Below are positions 1 to 11,663 of a stretch of DNA of 64,000 nucleotides, in pieces. Each line of letters starts with the position of its first letter. Position 1 is the first letter of the stretch. Origin of the DNA: Cordilura impudica (Eukaryota > Arthropoda > Insecta > Diptera > Scathophagidae); the NCBI GenBank assembly GCA_963682025.1, contig OY821520.1, forward strand, positions 137,462,738-137,526,737, read 5' to 3'. Under the pieces are notes generated by a model. It was not told the DNA's origin. It made no database searches and saw nothing but the letters and a program-made list of their open reading frames with translations. Position numbers and translations under genes: made by a program.

Positions 1-745
1 TACCCTATACCATGGTTTAGGGACCCTATCCCTTCGGTCCAACTAATTGGATATAGAAAATAAGCATAAACCAAATTTGAGTGCCATTGTTATTAATTTT
101 TTTGGCTGCGGAAATGAAAAAGTTCATATCGGATGCTATATGTATATGGGGACTTGGTCGAAAAATGGACCGATCCTGACCATATTTGGTAAAGTCACTT
201 ATAAAATATACACAAACTAAATTTGAGAAAAATCTGTGTAATATTTTTGTTTTTTGATAGATTTAAGCGAACATCGGGAAGCCCCTCTATATGGGTCCTA
301 TGACTAAGAATTTTCCTATAGGGATTATTTTGGAATACTGATTAAAGGATACAATAAACACATACAAACCCAATTTGACTTAGATCTATGCGATAATTTG
401 GATCTTATGGCAATTTATGTCGATTTCATAGGGGGCATTTGTATGGGGACTAGGTCTGAACATGGACCGATTTTCACTAATTTCAATAGCGTTCATTCTA
501 TGGCCGACAAAGGCTTCCATACTAAATTTCATCAAAATATAATCATATTTGTGACCTGTAGTTTGATTAAAACGTTTACATAGACACACAGACGGACGGA
601 CGGACATCGCTAAAACAACTCAGACAGTGATTCTGATCCGATCGGTATAACAAAAGATGGGTCTAGGCAAAATATTTTTGGTAGTTACAAACAGCAGCAC
701 AAAGTCATTATACCCAAACCACATAGTGGTATAGGGTATAAAAAT
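1..745 (+). mobile_element. Helentron / DINE-1-like (mini-me type) repeat, left end cut by window
   Basis: First of eight copies or fragments of one family in the window. It starts inside the 5' block (taccctatacca) and ends with the inverted form tggtatagggta just after a short ccac-ata-gtgg hairpin. It carries a (GGAC)n tract near 590-605, which is the (GTCY)n feature known for dipteran mini-me elements. Subterminal inverted repeats, a microsatellite and a 3' hairpin match the non-autonomous Helentron/DINE-1 plan. Short ORFs inside recur between copies only because the DNA is related; no protein is inferred. Confidence 0.75.
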
Positions 746-1142
746 TGAGGGATTTCAAAAAATTAAAAAATCTTAAATTTTAAGATTGTTTAAAGCAAAA
801 ATTCATTTAGTATTAATTTTCTGTATTTTAATGAAACTTCTAAGTAATTATATAACACATTATAATCACAGCCATTTAATATATTCAATACTTCATTCAT
901 ACAAAAATCTGTTGGTCCAAGATCAGTTAAAAATTTCTCCAAAAACTCAAAATCAGCTTTCCAATTAATGCAATTTAAATACCGTGGAAAAATATAAAAC
1001 TAGAATAAATCAAAAATTTAAAATATAAGCAGCCACCACCAGCATGACCAACATTATGAGTTTTCTTCGCGTCTATCCAATATAAAGAGTAATTTTTTAA
1101 ATATGTTGAAAAGTGATTTTGTTTGTCTGTTATTACATGCGT

Positions 1143-1146
<4 letters not shown>

Positions 1147-1181
<35 letters not shown>
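1147..1181. repeat. (AT)n microsatellite
   Basis: A poly-A run is followed by about 13 AT dinucleotides. Confidence 0.9.
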
Positions 1182-1189
<8 letters not shown>

Positions 1190-1366
1190 GTATTGTATTC
1201 CAAAATTAAGACTATTGACTAGATTTGCAACATTGTACAAAACTAAATGGCATGTGTTAAATTGCTATTAGGCAGACGTATTTAACGTATTTGAAGTACT
1301 ATTTTTTTCAGCCTTCCCAGCTCTAGTGGTGACTCCAATTGGTTCGGGTCGAAATCCTATGTATAA

Positions 1367-1557
1367 CAAAATCCTGCTTTTCGCAATACTGTTTCACAAA
1401 ATACTGCATTTCATAATACTGTCTACTGCGACGCAATACTGTTTTGCAAAATCCTGTTTCCAAAATCCTGCTTTTAGTAAAACTATTTCACAAAATACTG
1501 CATTTCATAATACTGTTTACAAAATACTGTATGACGCAATTTGCAAAATCCTGTTTT
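1367..1557 (+). repeat. Degenerate tandem array, unit about 10-20 bp (caaaatactg-like)
   Basis: About twelve variants of caaaatactg, caaaatcctg and cataatactg follow one another, separated by short t-rich spacers. The block abuts the inverted Helentron copy on its right. An open frame crosses it but only reflects the repeat. No function is proposed. Confidence 0.65.
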
Positions 1558-1586
1558 ACGGGGCAGCGAACATTTTTGTAAAAATA

Positions 1587-2390
1587 TTTTTATACCCTAT
1601 ACCACCATGTGGTTTGGGTATAATGACTTTGTGCTGCTGTTTGTAACTACCAAAAATATTTGACCTAGAACCACCTTTAATTATTCCGATCGACTTAGAA
1701 TCACTTTCTGAGTCGAATTAGCGATGTCCGTCCGTCCGTCCGTCCGTCCGTCCGTCCGTCTGTGTGCCCATGTAAACCTTTTAATCAAACTACAGGTCGC
1801 AAATATGAATATATTTTGATAAAATTTGGTATATAAGCTTTTACCGGCTTATGGAAACTGGTGAAATTCGGTCCATGTTCAGACCTAGTTCCCATACAAA
1901 TGACCCCCATGAAATCGACATAAATTGCCATAAGATCCAAGTTATCATATTGATCTCAGTCAAATTGGGTTTTGTATGTACTTATTATATCCGTTAATCA
2001 TTAGTCCAAAAATAATCCCTGTAGGACAATTCGTAATCATAGGCCCCATATAGAGCCGCTTCCCGATTTTCACTTAAATCTATCAAAAAACAAAAAATAT
2101 TGCACAGATTTTTCTCAAATTTGGTTTGTTTATATTTTTTAAAAATATAAGTGACTTTACCAAATATGGTCAGGATCGGTCCATATTTCGACCTAGGCCC
2201 CATATTAATAAAGCATCCGATATAAACTTTTTCATATCTGCAGCCAAAAAAATTAATAACAATGCCACTCAAATTTGGTTTGTGCTTATTTTCGATATCG
2301 AATTAGTTGGACCAAAGGGATAGGGACTCTAAACCATGGTATAGGGTATCGTATAGTCGGTCTAGACCGACTATAATTTCTTACTTGTTT
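1587..2390 (-). mobile_element. Full-length Helentron / DINE-1-like copy, inverted
   Basis: Complete copy in minus orientation: its 3' hairpin end is at 1587-1620 and its 5' end at 2341-2390. The 5' end shows a 24-bp perfect palindrome at 2352-2375 centred on TCTAGA. The (GTCC)n tract is at 1726-1760. It is the best reference copy for this family here, about 800 bp, with the internal blocks shared by the copies at 20.7, 49.2 and 58.9 kb. Confidence 0.8.
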
Positions 2391-2422
2391 GTAATAATGA
2401 AGTAAAATTTTTCTCAATTTAT

Positions 2423-2509
2423 ATATCGTCAGCTTATTATTGGTCTATTGCGCCATGTCTGCAGGAAAACCTATGGTTGTGGCGCAAGCCAATAATAACG
2501 TGACGATAT
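2423..2509. repeat. 87-bp near-perfect hairpin
   Basis: Arms at 2423-2457 and 2475-2509 are inverted complements with a few mismatches (atatcgtca against tgacgatat; ttattattgg against ccaataataa; ttgcgcca against tggcgcaa). The loop is about 17 nt. It could be a tiny MITE, a deleted palindromic element, or a transcribed hairpin. There is no evidence of expression. Confidence 0.7.
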
Positions 2510-2681
2510 GATTATTAAAATAAACCATAACAAAACCAAAAGACAATTCTAATGTAATCAACATATATTAATAACAGCTGATCTCATTGCAGATGTTATC
2601 AGTTCACCTGTGTTTTTGTTATCATATGCAAATGTTTTGATATTGCAAGCAGCATTAAACGTGTTGTTAATAAAAAAAAAA

Positions 2682-2870
2682 ATTTATTTTTGCTCGTAAA
2701 AATAAAAATCAAAAAATAACTGTTACTTTTAATCGAAAAAACAAAATTCTGAAAATAACCGTTATTTTTGCTCGAAAAAATATAAATCAGAAATATCTGC
2801 TATTTTTGTTTGAAAAAATAAAAAAATAATTGTTACATTTGCTCGAAAAAATAAAAATCAAAATTTTAAA
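2682..2870. repeat. Tandem repeat, about 40-bp unit, five degenerate copies
   Basis: Units resemble ttatttttgctcgaaaaaat followed by aaaaatcaga and ataac. Possibly internal to the Helitron whose 3' end lies at 3355, by analogy with the A-rich tandem block at 46.72-46.84 kb, but the 5' limit of that Helitron is not visible. Confidence 0.6.
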
Positions 2871-3048
2871 AATCAATATACATTTTTTATCATAGACTAG
2901 TTCAGAAGGATGAATATGGTATACTTGAGTCAGTTTTCCGACATTTGCTTCTATATACTTTTTTTGTTTTAAAATTTCAAAATAAATGTTCTTTTCGGTC
3001 TCTGACCAATACTTAAGAGTTGCAAGTTTTATTTTTGGAAATCCATGT

Positions 3049-3137
3049 TCTTCTCATGGGCAGCTACATATACATATGTACCTTGCTTCCACGCATGAAA
3101 AACCAAAAATATACCAGCAAGCATTGAAATAAAAAAA
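3049..3137. repeat. Interspersed block shared with 46,888-47,015
   Basis: The segment beginning ttcttctcatgggcagctac and ending agcaagcattgaaataaa recurs near 46.9 kb with internal insertions. In both places a Helitron end lies close by, so it may be a Helitron internal segment. Confidence 0.55.
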
Positions 3138-3283
3138 AAAAATATAAAATAAATTAAATTAAATATTTTAATTGCACAATACAAACGTCGTAGGAAAAAA
3201 TGTTTATGAAATAAAACATGTCAATAATTCTCGTTAAGTAGTAGCGGCATACTATTACTTAATATTTTTTTTTAATAACTGGA

Positions 3284-3355
3284 TGTAACCCGGTATGCTT
3301 CGCTAGACCCTTCCCCTCCTCCCTCCTCCGAATCGGGTTACCGGGTTACATCTAG
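3284..3355 (+). mobile_element. Helitron 3' terminus (CTAG end)
   Basis: Complementary arms tgtaacccgg (3284-3293) and ccgggttaca (3341-3350) precede CTAG at 3352-3355, followed by T. That is the CTRR-T end expected of Helitrons. The intervening C-rich stretch resembles that before the other Helitron end at 47.4 kb. The matching 5' end was not located. Confidence 0.6.
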
Positions 3356-4880
3356 TATAATATAATTGTGCAGAGAATTGGCATTATGAAAGTAAAGAAT
3401 GATTTTGCGTGGTTGATTCTTGTTTTAGTTTCTCCAAACAAATATTGGTATACCATTTGGAGTTGATCGTTCAACGTTTATCAAATGACAATTCAGCCAC
3501 GTGTTTATTATTTCGGAAAAAGACAACAATTTACTAGAACCACACCAGCTGCCAAGCTTATTTTAATTTTAATTGAAACAAATAGATAATAAGACTGAGA
3601 AAGATAATATAGAGGAAAAAACCTTTATGGATTGATGTTTTATTTGAATAAAAGAAGAAAAAAACATTACAGAAACTTCATTCAATAATTGCTAAAGCTT
3701 ATGGTTTTTCAAATATATTTAATTTTATATATTTATGTTTGTATATCATGCTTATCGAAATAGAATTCATGCAATAAAAAGAATTTTAAATAACACATAC
3801 TTAACTTTTAGTTCTATTAAAAACAATTTGTATTTTCAAAATATACAACTAAAAAAAGTTTCTATTCAAAACTTGGTTTTAGTTCGATTGCTAAAAACGA
3901 TTATATTAAAAAAAAAAAAAAAAATACACAAGTCTTCTTTATCTGCTAAGAAGAAGAAAAACTAAACTAAAAAAATTAAACGAAACTATAAATCAAATTA
4001 TACGTTTTTTGCTACATTTTATTGTTCAAGCCTTACCTCTAAATGTTAAGTTTTAATACGATTATATACGATTATACGACTTTAAAGTTACTTTGTTTTT
4101 TTTTATTTTGAGTTAGTTACACTATTTTTTACTGGCTCTACACACAAAATAACATATAGTTATAGTTTTTTTTTTTTTTTATTGGATTTTGTTACTGATA
4201 CTGAGTCTGATTCAACTACATTTGTTTAGTTTAGTATGGAGATGATGGTAGTACAGGTAGTAACGTTTAACACACTAAATAGTAGGAGACAGGAAAAATC
4301 CCCTTCACTTTTTTACATACATATATATTTTTTGTTTTTTTTGTTTTAGTTATTTTTTGTTTGTTATATTTTTAATTGATTGATTGATTGATTGATCGAT
4401 TGATTTTAGTACGTGTGTGTAAAATACAAAAGAAAATGAAATATTTAAATTAATTATTTTTTGTTTTCAATTTAATTAATTAAATTTTTTTATTAAAAAT
4501 ATTTAATCAAAAAAGCATTCACAAATTAACAATATTATATTACTTTGATCATAATGGTAAATGTATAATTAAGTAAAATACTACATAACATTTGTTTTAC
4601 CGGGTAAGGATTGAAGTTTAATTTGTATGCAAATGATATAAAATAAAAGAATTTCTCAACGCAGAGATTTATATTATACTCTCATCAGAAGAAGAATATC
4701 TATCAATAATAGGCTGAACTCGTCATAAATTCAAGAAACGTTGAAAGTAATAAAAAAAATATTTAAAAATGAGAGTGAACAGGTAAGAAAATTACAGTTT
4801 CAGCAAGGGGTCTAGGCTCAACTATAGTGCTTAAGGTCATAAATGTACATAAAAACAAATAATAAGTCAAATTTAAGTAG
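3356..4880. other. AT-rich intergenic or intronic DNA without recognised genes
   Basis: Low-complexity A- and T-runs dominate (poly-A near 3909-3925, T-runs near 4095 and 4170). A (GATT)n microsatellite lies at 4373-4406. A 76-codon open frame at 3735-3965 is Lys/Asn/Ile-rich as expected by chance from A/T-rich DNA. Nothing else is recognised. Confidence 0.6.
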
Positions 4881-4899
4881 ATACGAATGCTAAATATTT

Positions 4900-5445
4900 T
4901 TGGCCTCCGAAAATACACACAGCCTTAATATCCCGAATTACATCACTATGGATTATTTTGAAAGAGTACATTTACTGAATATTTCACAAAAAATTAATTT
5001 TTCTCGAAATCCGCAAAAAAAAAATTACTTGTAAAAAAAATTCTGGCAGAGGAATTTACTAACAAATTCACATAGTTAATCTCTAACATACATTTAACAA
5101 AATCTTAAAGTGGCAGATTCATTTTTTGAAATATTGTTTAGGAAAATTTTTTAAAACTTAAAAAAGGAGTTTTCAAAGTTTTATAGAGACCAAAAAAATT
5201 ATGGCCTTAATCAATTTGTTAAAGTTGAAAAAATGTTCATCACATTTCATGACGTAGAATTTTTTGGCACAAAAGTGGTCTGGGGCATTTGTTATTTCTT
5301 TTCGAATTTTTTTTCGATTTTGAAGTTATCTAGCTTTTTGAAAAGATAATTTAGTATATAATTTTAGATATCGATTTATATAACAACTTGTTGAAAAAAT
5401 TAAACTATAGAACGAAATTTTCGTAAAATATGAAAAAGTCATGAC
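4900..5445. repeat. Solo arm of the long-palindrome element found at 24.5-26.0 kb
   Basis: This segment aligns in order with 25,380-25,950, sharing the blocks ttctcgaaatccgcaaaaa, ccttaatcaatttgttaaag, tttggcacaaaagtggtctg and aactatagaacgaaatttt. Only one arm is present and its outer terminus (ggtggctc...) is missing, replaced by the satellite that starts at about 5457. Confidence 0.7.
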
Positions 5446-5456
5446 TACAGATTAAT

Positions 5457-6345
5457 TTTGGCGAAGTAACGCACAGTCACGCGTGGTCACGCACAGACAC
5501 GGAGTGATCTAAATGTCATTTCCCCTCATCGATCGATCTCAACCTTGGTGCATACACTTGCTGTGAAAAAAAGATTAATTCTGACTTAGTAACGCACAGT
5601 CACGCGTGGTCACGCACAATCACGGAGTGATGTAAATGTCATTTCCCCTCATTGGATCGATCTCAAACTTGGTCCATACACTTGCTGTAAAAAAAAATTA
5701 ACTTTGACTTAGTCACGCGCAGTCACGCATGGTCACGCACAGTTACGGAGTGATGTAAATGTATTTTTCACTCATCCGATCGATCTCAAACTTGGTCCAC
5801 ATACTTGCTGTAAAAAAAATTAACTTTGACTTAGTCACGCGCAGTCACGCATGGTCACGCACAGTCACGGAGTGATTTAAAACCTATTTTCCCTTATATG
5901 ATCGATCCAAAACTTGGTCGATAGACTTGCTGTGAAAAAAGATTAGCTTTGACATATTCACGCACAATCACGCATAGTCACGCACAGTCACGGAGTGATC
6001 TAAATGTCATTTCCCCTCGTCGATCGATCTCAACCTTGGTGCATACCCTTGCTTTGAAAAAAGATTAATTTTGACTTAGCCACGCGTGGTCACACACAGT
6101 CACGGAGTGATCTAAATGTCATTTCCCCTCATCCGATCGATCTGAAACTTGATTAATATACTTGCTGTAAAAAAACATTAACATTGACTTAGTCACGCGC
6201 AGTCACGCATGGTCACGCACAGACACGGGGAGATTAAAACCCCACTTGCCCTCATCCGATGGATCTGAAACTTTGTCCATAGACTTGTTGTGGCCAAAGA
6301 TTAATTTTAAAATAGTCACACACAGTCACGCACAGTCACGGAGAG
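5457..6345. repeat. Satellite array, about 120-bp unit, roughly 7.5 copies
   Basis: Each unit contains a block of heptamer-like gtcacgc subrepeats (cagtcacgcatggtcacgca), then ggagtgat, a t-rich segment with catttcccctcatccgatcg, and cttgctgtaaaaaa. The cacgg-agtgat core recurs near 5500, 5621, 5742, 5862, 5983 and 6104. The unit is more GC-rich than its surroundings. An ORF at 6246-6455 crosses the last unit and is not a gene. Confidence 0.85.
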
Positions 6346-6379
6346 ATTCAAAACTCATATGCATATGCAAAGAAAGAAA

Positions 6380-7340
6380 ACTTTGCTTTTATTGGTTAGA
6401 TTATTTAACAATTAAGAACAACAACAAAAATGATTGCACCTTTATATTATTATGATTTATATTTATATGATTTCTTATAGAAAATCGTATTCATGACGCA
6501 AAGCGAGGTCTTAGTGTAATGATATTTATATTCTGTGGATTACATTTCATAAGAAACGTACATATATTAATACTTTACTCATCCCACAATGCAGGTGGAG
6601 TCTAGAAAATACCAAACATTTTATCACATTTATTTGGATAATATTGTTTCAAATTTATTTCTTTAATTTTCAGTAAATTTTTTCGAAAGAAAATTATATT
6701 GAGTAGTTAAATATGTAGTAATATATGCCAACATTTCATTCTTCTAGTAGTATTAGTTTATTTAATATAAAAATTTTTGTTTTGTCACTACAAACAAATA
6801 TTTAATATATAATGCGCCCATAAGTTTTTTTATATTTATTGGCTGGTTTAAGTTTTTTTAAACCGAGTCAAAACTTTTTGCAATTATCCAACTATCTGAA
6901 ACCTTTATTGATAACAAAACCTAGGACTTCCTATTCCATTATCTGATGAGGGTATAACAAACTTATGATAAAAGAAAAACACCTAAATATGAATGACTGG
7001 TTTGAAATGGAAAAGTTAGTTTATATGAACAAATTATAATAATTTCGAATAGAAACTTATGTGGAACTAGAAGAAAGTGAGGAAAGGAATTATTACTACA
7101 AAATATTCAATCAGTTTTTTTTTTTAATTTTTATTTGATGTTCTTTTCAATTCTAAATGCCAAACAAAACAAACAACAAATATTAAGGGGTATAAAAACA
7201 AAAAATACACACACATATTAATTTTTTTATTTTTCTTATTGCAAAAATTTTGGAAACAACAATTAATTTCAAATTTAGTTACAAATCATAACAGTTTATT
7301 AAAACTTCACAAAAAAGCATTTCAGATAAATGATATGGAA
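6380..7340. other. AT-rich sequence without recognised features
   Basis: No ORF with family-like composition, no RNA gene and no repeat shared with the rest of the window was recognised. In the proposed host-gene model this would be intron downstream of the 7.35-kb exon on the minus strand. Confidence 0.5.
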
Positions 7341-7347
7341 AACTTAC

Positions 7348-7428
7348 TTGACGAACCACCGCCAGCGCCAGGTGGCGGATATGAAAACCAAAATTGATGT
7401 GCCAGTTTGGTAGGCCCTGTTGGGCTTT
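7348..7428 (-). CDS. Candidate host-gene internal exon, 81 nt (27 codons)
   Basis: On the minus strand a T-rich tract ending in cag (acceptor, 7429-7431) precedes 81 nt of visibly GC-rich sequence, followed by the consensus donor GTAAGT (7342-7347). All three frames are open. The frame that reads SPTGPTKLAHQFWFSYPPPG and then AGGGSS has Pro/Gly/Ser-rich, protein-like composition. It requires two leading bases (AA) to complete a codon, which fits the phase left by the candidate first exon at 58,022-58,139 (one trailing G, giving Glu). No mobile-element similarity is visible. The length is a multiple of three, so it could be a cassette exon. The gene is not recognised. The splice borders are seen; that they are used is inference. 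Confidence 0.55.
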
Positions 7429-7439
7429 CTGGAAAATAA

Positions 7440-8600
7440 TAAAATCACATTAGAATTTTATTTAACATTTTTTAATATAGAAATTTAAAAATATATAACG
7501 CTTTACTTAAAATCAATTTTAATTTTTAAATAATTAGATTGAATATCATTATAAATCCAATAATAATATAATAAATTACTTAGAATTTAATTAAAATTTC
7601 TAAGAAATTTTTTTTTACTGCAATTAACTCTTAATGGTTTTTTCAATTTAAACTTTTTGCCTAAACAAAATAAATACAGCTTGCTTCCAAACTGTTTGGC
7701 GCACATAATTATTTTCTGTTTTCATTTTGATATTTAAACAGTTTTTTTTTTTGCTGCTTATTTATTACAAACATTTTGGCCTAACGCCAAATGATGTGCA
7801 AATGTTAAAAGTGTACCAGCCACTTAATACTTTGTGTCATGTCGAGTATTTTTTTATAGTTCAAACAACTGAGTATGTTATTATTTTTGTCCGATTTAGC
7901 TAAATATATATGTATATGTATATTTTCTTAAGGTGGGTGGGTGTATGTTACTAAATACGACATGAATCGTGTGTTTTCATATTGTGATGAAAAAATTATA
8001 GATTAGGTTCAGTTTATATTTTGAACTATATTATAGATTTTTAAAATAGCCAAAAAAATAGCCATCAGTCATGATGACTTAGTGCTTTTCTTTGTTCATC
8101 TGCAGTGCTCTTTACACGTTTTAGATACAACACTTCTTCTTAAACAATATTGCATATATTTGACAAAATAAACTTTTTGGTCAAAGAGACTCATGATTGT
8201 TACACACAGAGTAGAGATTCGTTGTGGCTACCACATATATGGCCAAACGAATTGCGATGATGCTAATGACCGAATTTTGATTTGTTTGCAATTACAATTC
8301 TATTGCCTTATCAGTACATATTTTATCATAATAGATAGCGGTTAGTTGCTATAAAATTTCTGTTGATAGAATCGAAACTTTACAACAATTCGGTTGTCGA
8401 ATATTTTTTCTCTACGTACTATTTATTTTTTGTACTATATTTTTGTTACACTATAATTCTTCAGTGAGACAAAAATCATATCACAGGATACATGTATAAG
8501 TTGCTTAACAAAGATTCCAATATGTCATGAAAAATTCCTATGGTAGCACCTACTAGATGACTTATATAAAAAGCCATTAAATTCTGGATATGTAGCTAGA
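7440..8600. other. AT-rich DNA flanking the hAT insertion
   Basis: No gene is recognised. The last about 80 bases (near 8530-8600), joined to 16,728 onward across the hAT insertion, give a weak coding-like string (DLYKKPLNSGYVARVENSS, then after stops VKKYVRRFHELYLSIGAQNA). This suggests the hAT element landed in an older decayed coding sequence of unknown identity. Confidence 0.4.
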
Positions 8601-8634
8601 GTTGAAAATAGAGAAGGGCAAATTTCGTGAATCC

Positions 8635-8762
8635 TGCGTGAATCACGTGAGTGTGAATTTAAAATTATTTCACTCACGTGAACGTTAGTGAGCGTGTATA
8701 GAAAAAAAATTTTCGAGCGTGAGCGGGCGTGAATGAAAATTCTTGCGTGATTTTGCGTGATA
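8635..8762. repeat. Left subterminal repeats of the hAT element
   Basis: Repeated gtgaatcacgtgag, cacgtgaacgttagtgagcg and gagcgtgagcgggcgtga motifs, mirrored in inverted orientation at the right end. Confidence 0.8.
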
Positions 8763-9275
8763 ACAATTTTTGTGTATTTTTTCATTTTATATCTGCATGG
8801 TTTAATTTTCTGGAATGTCGCGTTCCCTTTTTGTACTACGCGACATTTGGCGTTAAAGAACTTTTTATACCACATCTTAATGTATTTTTACATTGACTTA
8901 CTTGTATTTATACATGTGTTGAGAAATATAAGATGGAATTTTCTCTTACCTTTAAAAAAGTGAGATGACTAGTATTACAGTGTAAATTACTTGCAAATAA
9001 AACATAAATCATTTATTTATTTAATTGCAATATGTATTTGTTGTTACTTTTTGAGTATTTTATTTCGATTCTATATTTTGTTTTGTGTTTACATGGTTTG
9101 TCACACATGATAAATTTGAAAGTTGTTCGGAAAAGTGTGGTATTCTAAAAACTGCTTTATTATGAAATTCTGATATTTCGTTGTAATCAGCTGTCAGCAA
9201 AAAAGAATCAAAAGAAATATTAAAATATTAAATAAAAACATTGTCAAAAAAGTGAGAACAAAAACGAATAACAAT

Positions 9276-11288
9276 ATGAGTTCAAAAAAAAAGATCTTCC
9301 ATCCGACATTTGGAAAAATAAAAATAAGTATTCATTCAAGCCAGCCGGCATCAAAAGTGGCGTGTGGAGCAAATTTCATATGATAAAATTAGGGGAAGAA
9401 GTTTTAAGCTTTGCCCGATGCATTGCATGTGATTCTCTGCTTTCTTATACGGCAAAAACAGGTACGAGCCTCTTGCGGCACTCGTGCCCAAATGAATAAA
9501 AGCCAGCTATGGTTGGTCAGCCAAAAATAGACGACTCATTTGTCAGAAAGAAAGTGCCGGAGCGTAAAGGCAATTGTTGTACAAATTTTTTAATCAATTT
9601 CTAGGAAAAGGATTTGAAAATTTGGCTCAGGCACTAATAAACGTAGGGGCTACTCTTGGAAACGTAGAAATTAAGGATGTTTTAGCTTCCAAGAAATGAC
9701 TTACCACAAAGGTCTTGAATGCAGAATACCAAAAGGAGAAAGAAAACATTAAATCAATTTTATGTGATCGTCATATGGCTTTCACTACGGATATGTGGGT
9801 AGACGAATATACCCAGCGAAACTTTTTGACACTAACCTGTCATTATATAGATAACAATTTTATCTATATAATGAATATATTTGGAAATAGAGAATTCCAT
9901 CTAGGTAAGTGGTTTGATTAGAGAGCATTTTGTGCCATTTTCTTAGAAGTGACCTTAACCACTTTACAAAGGTCTTGTTCATGCGCTAACTTTTTTATAC
10001 CCTTACCTTTAGTCATAGGAGTATATATCGTTTGTTGCAGAAAAAGTACTCATCATAGAAGAAGTCAGCCTACATCCTACAAACATAAAAAATTAGACAA
10101 TATTACATTAAATTTGTTTTAAATATTTTCTGAGATTGTCGTTTTTTGCATTTCTCTCACTTTTTTATAGGTGAAAGAACAGGCTGTAATATTTTAGAAT
10201 CTGTTGCAGATATTCTTAAGGATTTTAAAATAGAAGACAAGATGGAAAGCACCATTATCGTGACCGATAATGGAGCCAATGTTGTGGCAGCATTCAAAAA
10301 GTATAAAAGATTATCATGTGCATGCCACAATCTCAACCTCGTCATGGATGACGTTCTAGAAAAGGAAAAATTAAGCGAAGTACAAACACTAATAGAAGCA
10401 TGCAAAAAACTTTTTATGTATTTTAAACATTCAGAACTTAACAATACATTAACAAAATCTCTAAAACAACACGTAAAAATGCGCTGGAACTCAGTGTTTT
10501 TTATGCTGGAGAGCATTCATTTGATGAAAGGTGAAATTCAAAAAATATTAATGGAGAGAAATGAAATCACTAAAATTGGTCACGTTGATTTTAATCTTCT
10601 TGAGAAAATTTTAGAATTTTTATACCCGTTCATGGAATGCTCTGAGAGGTTGAGCATGGAGAAAATTCCAACAATCTCTGAATACGTCTTATGGTATGAA
10701 AAGCTTATTAAGCATCACAACACTGAGTGTTATGACTCAGAGATAATGGTTGAACTGAAATCGTGTACAAAAATGGCTCTAAAAAAGAGATTTGAACCGC
10801 AGATTATACATTACGTTGCACTGTTTCTCAATCCTCCTTTTAAGGAGTTGAAATTTTGCACAGAAGAGCAGAAAAAAAACGTTGCAGGTGCTATAAAAAA
10901 TATATTACAAGACGCAATTAACAACTTGAAATTTGAAGTTCCAGTTGCAGATTGCAGACCAACATCAAGTAAAAGTAACCCGTTTTATGAGTACATGGAT
11001 ATTACACAGCCTGGTATTCAATCAAATTAATACGACATTGATGATGAACTCAGGGCTTATGCTAAAATAAAAGTAAACTTAGAATGCAATATTTTAGATT
11101 TTTGGAAAAATGAAAAAGATCTTCCACTTCTTCAGGTATTGGCTCGACAGATATTGTGTATTCCTGTCAGTTCGGCAGCTAGTGAACGCGTCTTTTCTAC
11201 ATCTGGCAGAATTTTAGAGGAAAGAAGAAGTCGTTTTACTGGCGACAATGTCGAAAAAATTTTATTTCTACATAAAAACTCAGAGTAG
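9276..11288 (+). pseudogene. hAT transposase (Hermes/hobo type), two exons, decayed
   Basis: Would cut and paste the surrounding element. The N-terminus encodes a BED-type zinc finger (VWSKF..., CIACDSLLSY, TGTSLLRHSC). It continues with TDMWVDEYTQRNFL, then TDNGANVV and a CHNLNL segment of the RNase H-like catalytic core, and RWNS. It ends with the hAT dimerisation motif (LCIPVSSAASERVFSTSGRI) near 11,155-11,215. A phase-consistent intron is visible: donor GTAAGT at 9905, acceptor ttttttatag ending 10,170. Lesions: frameshifts near 9300 and 9600, TAA at about 9496, TGA at about 9697, and a single in-frame TAA at 11,028-11,030 after which the frame stays open to 11,288. About 600 residues would be the family length. 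Inactive as it stands; clade placement is by motif recognition. Confidence 0.85.
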
Positions 11289-11663
11289 AATTTTACTCTG
11301 TAATTACCTTGAACTGTTTTTTAATTAACGTTATTTTTTACAAACTAACTACAATTTCAATTTCAATTTATTGATCCCAAAAATATTCTTATAAAAACTA
11401 ACAGTAAAATAAACAAAACTTAAAAGATAACAGAATTCCTTACATACAAAGCGTATTTATCAAGGATTATTATGCGTTAAAAAATGAAAAAATTTTAAAA
11501 ATTTATATCTAATAACATGTTTATGTAAATAAATCAAAAGAGGGGGAAAAATGTATTATTATTATAATTAGTTTTGTACAAAAAGGAAATCTTACAAACT
11601 AAGGAAAGAAAACAAAAAAAAAAACAAAATAAATAATAATAATAATAAATTAAATAGAATGTA

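Noticed and set aside
398..583. Recurrent ORF (MDLMAIYVDFI...) also seen at 21,149, 22,414, 49,650 and 59,313
   Set aside because: It recurs because the Helentron-like DNA copies are related. Frames are short, start at variable positions and are broken in other copies; no coding constraint is visible.
5457..6345. CRISPR-like regular repeats
   Set aside because: Whole 120-bp units repeat without unique spacers; this is a satellite in eukaryotic DNA.
10157..10516. 119-codon minus-strand ORF
   Set aside because: Antisense shadow of the hAT transposase exon 2.
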